Assembly (NCBI RefSeq): GCF_018987265.1
Contig: NZ_CP076853.1
Coordinates: 3,058,501-3,122,500 of the forward strand
Direction of reading: 5' to 3'
DNA from: Rhizobium sp. WYJ-E13
Lineage (GTDB): Bacteria > Pseudomonadota > Alphaproteobacteria > Rhizobiales > Rhizobiaceae
DNA: 64,000 nt
Shown piece by piece: positions 55,555 to 64,000 of the stretch; positions within the stretch are counted from its first letter, which is position 1, and each line of letters opens with the position of its first letter. A program made the translations under genes and the position numbers. The notes under the pieces are model-generated. The model ran no database searches. It had not been told where the DNA came from and worked only from the letters and a program-made list of their open reading frames with translations.

Positions 55555-56892
55555 ATGCGTTTCGGCCTGACCGCGCGACTGCTGGCGATCGGCGCGAGCG
55601 CGCTTCTCGCTCTCTGGATCACTCTGATTGCCTTCTTCTACTGGACGAGTGACCTGTCGCGAACCGCTAACCGTCTGCCGCCCGAACAATTGAAGGCGAT
55701 CATCGATCTCGTATCCAACATCGCCCCCGACGAGCAGCAACTCGCCCTCGCGGCTCTCCAATCCTCAATGCTGGAGGTGCGGATCACCGACAGCTCATCG
55801 GTGCCGGCTGCAGGCGACGACCTGGCCGATAGCGCTGATTTCGCGCTTTATCGGCAGTTTCTCGGCGAAAAACTCATCCACATTCAGTTAGGGCACAACA
55901 CCGAAGGCCTCCGACCTGGCTTGTGGACCCGCACAGCGCGGCCGCTCAAATTTTGGGTGGCACTCGACAACGGCAATATCCTCGTCGCCGAAGCGCGCAC
56001 GCCCTTTGTCGTAACGTTTTATGGTTTGCCGGCGGGAACGGGCGCGGGACTGTTGGGAACCCTGTTCGCCTGCATCGCCTTTTACATGCTGCATCGGGAA
56101 ATCAGGCCGTTGACTAGACTAGCCTCCGCCGTCGACCGCATGGATCCCTCAGGCGACCCGATCCCGCTTCCCCCTACCCGCGCGACGACGCCGGAAATCG
56201 GCGCGCTGGTCAGGGCTTTCGACAGGCTCCAGAACCGGCTTCACGCCATGACGCGTTCCCGTATGGCGTTGATCGGGGGGATCCAGCACGATGTCCGCAG
56301 CTTTGCGACGCGACTGCGGCTCCGGCTCGAACAACTGCCCGATGACGCAGAAAGGGAACGGGCCACGTCCGACATCGAGGACATGATCGATCTCCTCGAC
56401 AATGCTCTTCTGACGTCGCAGGCGGGTGTCGGAGCGCTCAACGAGGAGATGCTCGACCTCGCTGAATTGCTGCGCGCCGAAATAGCGGATTTCAGGAGTG
56501 CGGGCCTGCCCGTCATTCTGGAAACGGACACAACGCAGGCCGAAACGTGGATCATCGGCGATCGCCTGGCGCTTCGGCGGATCATCGGCAACCTCGTCGA
56601 CAATGCCGTCAAATATGGCCGGCGAGCGCATGTGACGATGGCGGTCGAAGAGGGCCGGGCAAGAATTTCAATCGAAGATGAGGGGCCGGGATTTTCAAAA
56701 GAAGAACGGGAGCTGCTGCTGGAGCCTTTCGTTCGCGCAGAGCCATCCCGCGCACGAAAAACGGGTGGAGCGGGGCTTGGCCTTGCTGTCGCGCAAACCC
56801 TTCTGGAAGCACAAGGCGGGACGATCACACTTGCGGATGGCAAGCGTGGCGGTCTGGTGACTGTTACTCTTCCGCTATTCGAGACGACTTGA
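55555..56892 (+). CDS. sensor histidine kinase
   Basis: The ATG at 55555 gives 445 residues. Helices at about 8-29 and 158-178 frame a periplasmic sensor of about 125 residues; a HAMP-like linker (REIRPLTRLASAVDRMDPSGD) follows. The H-box is LIGGIQHDVRSFATRLRLRLE with His245. The N-box RRIIGNLVDNAVKYG and the G-box DEGPGF, GAGLGLAV complete the kinase. The H-box has VRS-F in place of the common LRTPL, a small departure. It pairs with the upstream response regulator. Confidence 0.9.
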   Translation: MRFGLTARLLAIGASALLALWITLIAFFYWTSDLSRTANRLPPEQLKAIIDLVSNIAPDEQQLALAALQSSMLEVRITDSSSVPAAGDDLADSADFALYRQFLGEKLIHIQLGHNTEGLRPGLWTRTARPLKFWVALDNGNILVAEARTPFVVTFYGLPAGTGAGLLGTLFACIAFYMLHREIRPLTRLASAVDRMDPSGDPIPLPPTRATTPEIGALVRAFDRLQNRLHAMTRSRMALIGGIQHDVRSFATRLRLRLEQLPDDAERERATSDIEDMIDLLDNALLTSQAGVGALNEEMLDLAELLRAEIADFRSAGLPVILETDTTQAETWIIGDRLALRRIIGNLVDNAVKYGRRAHVTMAVEEGRARISIEDEGPGFSKEERELLLEPFVRAEPSRARKTGGAGLGLAVAQTLLEAQGGTITLADGKRGGLVTVTLPLFETT

Positions 56893-57011
56893 ACCAGACG
56901 AGGGCATGCCGCCCTTCTAGCAACAAATCGCTACATTTTCCTACAGGCGAGCAAATTCGTCGCAAACTGCGCCGTTCATGGTGTCACCATCAACGAACCA
57001 CGGAGGTTGCC

Positions 57012-57551
57012 ATGAAAAAAACGGTGCTATTCTCTTTCGGCGCAGGCGCGCTGCTGCTCGCCGCCATCCCTCTGTCAGGGATGGCCCAGGATCAAAACGC
57101 GAGTGCCAGCCCCGCCGAAGATACCCACGGCGACCAGCGTTTCGAGGTGGACAGGAACGGTTATCTCGACGTCCGTGCCCTCGCCGACCACCTTGACGAC
57201 CTGCGCTATTATTATACTGGCAAGGCAAGTCGCCTTCGGCTTGCCGGCATGCTCTCGGCGCAGGAGACGGCCATAGGCATCCGCGCCGACCAGAAGGATG
57301 CCTGGCGTGCTTATACCGAAGCCTTGCTTGCGTTGGTTCCCGATCGCGACTCGGTCATTTCGGTGATCGGAGCGCCCGATGAAGACCTGAAGGGACCGGA
57401 GGCATTCGGCCGGGCGGAGGCTCTTTCCGACGTCATGGCAGGATATGCGGACAAGGCGCAGATACTCAAGAAGGCGATCACGGACCTTCGCGCCAAATTG
57501 ACGGCGGAACAACTGGAGACGGCCCGCATGCCGCGGCTCATCCGGGGGTGA
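57012..57551 (+). CDS. Spy/CpxP-like periplasmic protein (LTXXQ motif)
   Basis: The ATG at 57012 follows CGGAGG; 179 residues. A signal peptide ends near SGMAQ. The remaining sequence is mostly helical with LSAQE and IRADQKDAWRAYTEALLAL in the middle and a closing LRAKLTAEQLETA, the LTxxQ signature of Spy/CpxP-like proteins. Such proteins act as periplasmic chaperones or modulate the stress kinase. It follows the two-component genes by 119 bp in the same direction and may be their target. Confidence 0.75.
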   Translation: MKKTVLFSFGAGALLLAAIPLSGMAQDQNASASPAEDTHGDQRFEVDRNGYLDVRALADHLDDLRYYYTGKASRLRLAGMLSAQETAIGIRADQKDAWRAYTEALLALVPDRDSVISVIGAPDEDLKGPEAFGRAEALSDVMAGYADKAQILKKAITDLRAKLTAEQLETARMPRLIRG

Positions 57552-57719
57552 CATGCTTCGGCCGAGTTTTCGGATCGATTGATTTGCTCTCCGTTGACCA
57601 CACCTCGGCTGTGACTTTCGGCACGTACCCCAGTGCCGGAACGGACGGGTCGCCGCCCATAGACCACACCCGGCCCGTCCGCCCTTCCTCTCATGCAACC
57701 CCTTTTCGGGAGATCAGGA

Positions 57720-57962
57720 ATGAAAATCTATTTGATCGTCGCCTTCGTGGCGCTTGCCGGCGCGGCCAATGCCCAGGAGGTGAGCCGCCAACAGATGCGA
57801 GACATCCGCTCCGCCTGCGAAGCGGATGTGCGGCGGCTCTGCAACGGCGTCCAGCCGGGCGGCGGAAGGCTGCTGCAATGCCTCCAGCAGAACGCGTCGA
57901 ACGTCTCGGAGACCTGTACTGCCAAACTGATGGAGATCAAGGCAAGCCGTCAGTCGAATTGA
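57720..57962 (+). CDS. small exported cysteine-rich (GLG1-repeat-like) protein
   Basis: An 80-residue protein from the ATG at 57720. A signal peptide (IYLIVAFVALAGAANAQ) is followed by one repeat like the cysteine-rich FGFR/GLG1 module: IRSACEADVRRLCNGVQPGGGRLLQCLQQNASNVSETCTAKL, with four cysteines. Such single-repeat periplasmic proteins are common in rhizobia and have no known function. It stands alone, 168 bp after the Spy-like gene, and next to the insertion sequences. Confidence 0.75.
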   Translation: MKIYLIVAFVALAGAANAQEVSRQQMRDIRSACEADVRRLCNGVQPGGGRLLQCLQQNASNVSETCTAKLMEIKASRQSN

Positions 57963-58094
57963 CCTGGCCAGCTCGCGCTCTCCCGGCAAGAATCCCCGCC
58001 GACAGAAGGCAACTGGCCTCACCGACATGGCGCGGCCAGTTCACATCAGCTTTGGTCAGGCATTCAACCGCTATATCGCTTTATGGTGAGCTTA

Positions 58095-59136
58095 GAGCAG
58101 ATCCTGCGATCGATGAATCGATTGTGAGGTGACGCGGCGCAGCGAAGCTGATTCAACATCCACAACGAAGAGGTGGATGATGGCACGAGCACTGAGCGAC
58201 GATCTTCGATTACGCGTATTGAAAGCGTCTGCGGCTGGCATGTCAGCGCGGCAGGCGGCTGTCCGGTTCGGGGTTGGGATTTCGACGGCAATCCGGTGGA
58301 TCGCGAGAGCGAAAGACGGCGAGCCGACCCCCCGGCCGCAAGGTTGGAGACGACCGTCGGCTCTCGACGCACACGCGGCTTTCGTTGTCGAGATGATCGA
58401 CGATCGCAAGGACGTGACGCTGGATGAAATGGTCGAGCGTCTGTGCGTTGAGCGGCAGGTCGGCATCAGCCGGAGTGCGCTCGGTGCTTGGCTGCGAAGC
58501 CGCGGGTGGACGTTTAAAAAAAGTCCGCACATGCATTGGAGCAGGATCGACCAGATGTCTTGAAGCGGCGGCGAGCCTGGTTTGATGGCCAGCTCGATCT
58601 CGATCCAGAAAAGCTGATCTTTATAGACGAGACCGGTCTGTCGACCAAAATGGCGCGCCTGCGCGGACGCGCAATGCGAGGCGAGCGTTGTCGAGCAGGT
58701 GTGCCGCATGGCCATTGGAAGACTACGACTTTCACTGGAGCGTTGCGCCTCAGCGGAATGACCGCCCCCTTCGTCTACGATGGCGCGATGAACGGCAACG
58801 TCTTCCTTGCTTATGTCGAACAGGTGCTGCTGCCCACCCTGAAAATCGGCGACGTGGTTATTATGGATAACCTGCCTGCGCACAAAACAGCCGGCGTCCG
58901 CGATGCCATCGAGCGCGCCGGCGCCAAACTCATGTTCCTGCCGCCCTACAGTCCTGACTTCAATCCCATTGAGAACGCATTCTCCAAATTGAAAGCCATG
59001 TTGCGGGCTCGGGCGGAGCGAAAGATCGACGCTTTGTGGGATGCGGTGGGCGCCTTGATGCCTCGCTTCACGACGGCAGAATGCGCCAACTACTTCAAGG
59101 TCGCGGGATATGACCCAGATTAAACAGGATCTGCTC
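58095..59136. mobile_element. IS630-family insertion sequence (1042 bp)
   Basis: Terminal inverted repeats GAGCAGATCCTG (58095-58106) and its complement (59125-59136) are flanked by TA on both sides (58093-58094 and 59137-59138), the target duplication expected of IS630 elements. It carries a transposase in two overlapping frames. The element looks complete. Confidence 0.85.
58180..59123 (+). CDS. IS630-family transposase, made by -1 frameshift from two frames
   Basis: The first frame (58180-58563) encodes an HTH region: LRLRVLKASAAGMSARQAAVRFGVGISTAIRW. The second (58536-59123, read from a slip at about 58514-58525) encodes the DDE domain: LIFIDETGLSTKM, VVIMDNLPAHK and PPYSPDFNPIENAFSKLK. 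They overlap, and the sequence TTTAAAAAAAG at the junction allows a -1 slip, after which the product reads KKSAHALEQDRPDVLKRRRAW, the normal continuation in this family. The catalytic Asp, Asp, Glu are all present. The break is therefore probably programmed and the enzyme active. Confidence 0.85.
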
Positions 59137-59139
59137 TAG

Positions 59140-60569
59140 TACTACAGTTGCGTTTGATGCCTTGCTTTGTAGTGAGAAAGCATTGCGGATGCTTGATGCC
59201 TGCGTCGCCAGAGTGACCATGCCAAGATGAGGCGAACTCTAATCGGGGGCTGTAGCAGGAGGCGTTTGATCAGATAGCGGATCTCTGCGACGCTGGGCAC
59301 GAAGGCCATGGTGTTGGTCAGGCGGCGATTGGCGGGTTTGGACTCGTTTCGTTCGGTTTGCCAGCAGCGGTGCGGCGTAGATCGGCGCCGAGTTTGGCGA
59401 GGAATGCAGCGGCTGCCATGACGAGCGTCATGTGCCGCTTCCAAGCATGCCAGGATCGCGCTTCGCAATGATCCAGGCCGAGATCGTCCTTCGCACGCTG
59501 GAAGCATTCTTCCACGGTCCAACGCAGCCCGGCAGCGCCCGCCAATTCGCTCAATTCGGTACCGGCGGGCGCAAAGACAAAGTAATAGGCGCGCGCATCG
59601 GGTTCGCGTCGGCTGCGCCGGATCAGAAGCCAGCGCTCCCATTGTGGATCCGGGCGAGAGCTGAGAGGAATACGGGCCCAATCATAAAGCCGAAGACCCT
59701 TGGCACCTTCGCCTGCTGCATGGCTCTGCCAAACCTCCGGTTTCAACTCATCAGCCATCGTTTCGGGATCGGTCTGCTCGATCCCTTGCTCACGCACAAA
59801 GCGCAGGCAATGATTGGAGCGCACTGCCAGAACATAAGGCTGGCCACGGCTTTCCAGCATCCGGCGCAGCTTGGAATCCGAACCATAAAGCGCATCCGCC
59901 AATACCCAGGCACAAGGCACGCCGGCATCCAGCGCATCGGCAATGAGCTTGGCTGCAATGGCCGGTTTGGTCGCGAAGGCTTGGGACTGGGGGACGTGAG
60001 CCGAAGCACGGCGGGCTTCATCCTCGGCCCACTCCTTCGGTAGATAAAGTTGCCGATCGATCAGGGTCTGACCGTAGCGGCTTGCATAGGCAAGGAAAAC
60101 ACCGATCTGACAGTTCTCGATCCGGCCGGCCGTGCCGGAATATTGTCGTGCGACACCGACTGAATGGGCGCCTTTCTTCAGGAAGCCGGTCTCATCGACC
60201 ACAAGAACGCCGTCCGCGTCACCGAGAGACTCTATTGCATAAGCGCGAACCGTATCGCGCAATGCGTCAGCATCCCAATGGCTGCGCCCCAGCAGCGATT
60301 GCATCCGATAAGGGCGCTCCAGTCCTGCCTGTTCCGCCATCAGCCAGCCAGTCTTGCGCTCTACTCCCGACAACAACCCATCCAGAAAGGCACCGCACGA
60401 TGCGCGCAATTCTCGGCGACCAAAGACCGAGCCCAACCGCACCTTCAAGGCATCGAGCTCACGATGCCACGCCAGAACCGACCCGGACCAACCCGCAACC
60501 GACATTGAACTTCCCTCCCGCCAAATGCGGGAAGTGAATCATGATTTCCGGTAAAACGCAACTGTAGTA
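59140..60569. mobile_element. IS701-family insertion sequence (1430 bp)
   Basis: The ends are TACTACAGTTGCGTTT (59140-59155) and its complement (60554-60569), perfect over 16 bp. Both are flanked by CTAG (59136-59139 and 60570-60573), a 4-bp duplication of the YTAR type known for IS701. It lies immediately next to the IS630 element. Region 59140-59317 has no gene. Confidence 0.85.
59318..60505 (-). CDS. IS701-family transposase
   Basis: A 395-residue transposase of the IS701 DDE group. It has RPYRMQSLLGRSHWDADALRD, then GVLVVDETGFLKKGAHSVGVARQYSGTAGRIENCQIGVFLAYAS with the first Asp, VLADALYGSDSKLRRML with the second, and LRWTVEECFQRAKDDLGLDHCEARSW with the Glu. The frame is uninterrupted and of normal length, so it could be active. 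It occupies most of the element on the minus strand. Confidence 0.88.
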   Translation of the reverse strand: MSVAGWSGSVLAWHRELDALKVRLGSVFGRRELRASCGAFLDGLLSGVERKTGWLMAEQAGLERPYRMQSLLGRSHWDADALRDTVRAYAIESLGDADGVLVVDETGFLKKGAHSVGVARQYSGTAGRIENCQIGVFLAYASRYGQTLIDRQLYLPKEWAEDEARRASAHVPQSQAFATKPAIAAKLIADALDAGVPCAWVLADALYGSDSKLRRMLESRGQPYVLAVRSNHCLRFVREQGIEQTDPETMADELKPEVWQSHAAGEGAKGLRLYDWARIPLSSRPDPQWERWLLIRRSRREPDARAYYFVFAPAGTELSELAGAAGLRWTVEECFQRAKDDLGLDHCEARSWHAWKRHMTLVMAAAAFLAKLGADLRRTAAGKPNETSPNPPIAA

Positions 60570-60673
60570 CTAGCTGCCGACTTATTCCGTCTGGCTGCGA
60601 TTTTTCCGAGGGCCTGTGAGCTTTGACTATGTGACTGGTGGGACAGGCAGCCAGCGGTGAAGCCCAAAAACGC

Positions 60674-60698
60674 AAAAAGCCCCGCGGAGGGGGCTTTT
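60674..60698 (-). terminator. terminator after tRNA-fMet
   Basis: Read on the minus strand, AAAAGCCCC CTCCGC GGGGCTTTTT forms a 5-bp GC stem flanked by A and T runs, ending about 20 nt after the tRNA 3' end. It is the expected end of the rRNA operon transcript. Confidence 0.75.
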
Positions 60699-60716
60699 GT
60701 GGATCGCAGGGATCGT

Positions 60717-60793
<77 letters not shown>

Positions 60794-60827
60794 ATATTTC
60801 ATTCCGGACGTTGTGCCCGGGAGCGAT

Positions 60828-61056
60828 GTCAGGCGTAGCCTGACGAGGTGAGGCCGTTAAGAGATCGATCCGGTGGATCGATCTTAGGCCGAACGGGCTG
60901 CTCCACCCCGCGTTATCCAGGCGACACTTGTGTCGTCCGTCCAGGTCTTTTGCCTGTTGGCAAAAGACCGATTGCGCAAATCCGTAGGATTTGTCGCGGC
61001 TACGCAAAGCGCTTGCGCTTTGCGGATTGTTGCCGAGCAAATTGCGAAGCAATTTG
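60828..61056. repeat. array of short perfect hairpins in the 5S-tRNA spacer
   Basis: Perfect inverted repeats with 2-4-nt loops: 60828-60844 (GTCAGGC stem), 60862-60884 (AGATCGATCC), 60922-60935 (CGACAC), 60944-60969 (GGTCTTTTGCC, loop TGTT), 60977-60993 (CAAATCC), 61003-61024 (CGCAAAGCGC), 61038-61056 (CAAATTGC, loop GAA). Two more follow at 61092-61110 and 61180-61200. There is no gene here. They may be RNA-processing structures of the rRNA transcript. Confidence 0.75.
60894..60912 (-). pseudogene. fragment of the tRNA-fMet 5' end
   Basis: Nineteen bases are identical to nucleotides 1-19 of the tRNA at 60717-60793, in the same orientation and about 100 bp upstream of it in transcription. 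The remaining 58 nt of the tRNA are absent. It looks like the remnant of a tandem duplication or of a recombination event at the tRNA. Confidence 0.7.
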
Positions 61057-61091
61057 TCTCGTGTTCATGATATAGGGCGCTAAAGACGAAA

Positions 61092-61110
61092 GGCCGCTTT
61101 GGAAGCGGCC
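61092..61110 (-). terminator. GC-rich hairpin in the 5S-tRNA spacer
   Basis: An 8-bp perfect stem GGCCGCTT, 3-nt loop, flanked by AAA and TTT, lies about 125 nt after 5S on the minus strand. It resembles a weak terminator, but the tRNA follows in the same direction, so partial termination or processing is more likely. Confidence 0.5.
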
Positions 61111-61234
61111 CTTTGTATCGGCTTTGGGCCGTTGGTTTCGTTCAGAGAAGATTGTTGTCGATTTTGCGCATGTTGCTTTCCGAAGCTTGTTCAGCTTCGG
61201 GCACATGCGTTTTTCACGAGTTGCGTTTAGCAGA

Positions 61235-61349
61235 CCTGGCAGCGACCGACTCTCCCGCGTCTTAAGACGAAGTACCATAGGCGCTGGGGCGTTTCACGGC
61301 CGTGTTCGGAAAGGGAACGGGTGCAGCCACCCCGCCATAACCACCAGGT
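61235..61349 (-). rRNA. rrf: 5S ribosomal RNA
   Basis: About 115 nt on the minus strand. The ends pair (5' ACCTGGTGG, 3' CCAGGT) and the conserved internal CCGAACACGG and GTGAAACGCCCCAGCGCC segments are those of alphaproteobacterial 5S rRNA. It follows 23S by about 250 nt. End positions are estimates. Confidence 0.9.
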
Positions 61350-61600
61350 CAGCGAAGCGCAACTTGTGTGAGAAGCTGGTTCACTGAGCGACTAATAAGT
61401 AGTCGTCAGTGATTGGTTTTGAACACGTCTTACCTTTCGCGAGGCACCGTCGGAGCAAAGCTCCGCAAGCGCAAAGCGCGTCGCCGGTTGTCCGGCGCGC
61501 CGTCCGCAGCGCCTATGGCGCGTGAGGACAGAAGGTCAGGCTCATCGAACTACCGGACGAATGCGGTGCATTCGCCGGGCGATGAGCATAGTCAATGAGA
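61350..61600. other. 23S-5S internal transcribed spacer with hairpins
   Basis: No gene. Perfect small inverted repeats are found at 61451-61465 (CGGAGC, loop AAA), 61469-61479 (GCGC), 61482-61497 (CGCCGG, loop TTGT) and 61558-61574 (CGAATGC, loop GGT). They share the short-loop style of the 5S-tRNA spacer. Confidence 0.65.

Positions 61601-64000
<2,400 letters not shown>

Overview
The window comes from a high-GC alphaproteobacterium of the Rhizobium/Agrobacterium type. The evidence is a Wzx/Wzy-type exopolysaccharide locus with ExoY- and ExoF-like proteins, dense LysR/GntR/ABC-transporter catabolic islands, and an rRNA operon whose 3' end reads 23S-5S-tRNA-fMet on the minus strand. No plasmid or phage replication genes are visible; the rRNA operon favours a chromosomal location.

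Layout. 0-5.2 kb: an aromatic ring-cleavage operon (VOC-type extradiol dioxygenase, then GalB-, GalC- and GalD-like enzymes, minus strand), divergent from a MetF-like reductase and an unusual LysR regulator with two DNA-binding domains. 5.3-9.7 kb: a 2-hydroxyacid dehydrogenase, an aldolase/lyase-RraA-SDR operon and its divergent LysR regulator. 9.7-25.3 kb: an exopolysaccharide locus (GH16 glycanase, Wzx flippase, glycosyltransferases, Crp-like regulator, ExoY-like initiating transferase, Wzc-like protein with a degenerate ATPase, OPX export protein, putative polymerase).

25.2-34 kb: the most striking part. Six near-identical copies of a 19-bp element (consensus TTTACSGTAACGTACTTCC, S = C or G) lie in front of five transcription units and flank the gene of a ToxR/CadC-like membrane-anchored regulator with a TPR-like C-terminal part. 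The units encode a DUF900 lipoprotein hydrolase, a formylglycine-generating-enzyme homologue with both active-site cysteines plus an exported HAD phosphatase, an outer-membrane barrel protein, a small unknown protein and an MscS-type channel. All but two look exported or membrane-bound, so I infer a compact envelope regulon with its own operator.

34-37 kb: a nitronate monooxygenase-like protein, tautomerase, SDR and MBL-fold hydrolase next to a divergent LysR. 37-50.5 kb: a sugar-acid catabolic island with a GntR regulator, DUF1537 kinase, peptide-type ABC transporter, DHDPS-family lyase, BNR/sialidase-like protein, iron-dependent alcohol dehydrogenase and PdxA2. Kinase plus PdxA2 match the known four-carbon acid sugar (D-threonate type) route; the other enzymes suggest a longer pathway feeding it. 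50.5-58 kb: an SH3b cysteine-repeat protein, a MacAB-like efflux operon, a divergent two-component system and two small periplasmic proteins.

58-60.6 kb: an IS630-family element with a -1 frameshift, and an IS701-family element inserted exactly at its right boundary, so the order of insertion can be read. 60.6-64 kb: tRNA-fMet, 5S and most of 23S rRNA (minus strand), with spacers filled by short perfect hairpins and a 19-nt fragment of the tRNA.
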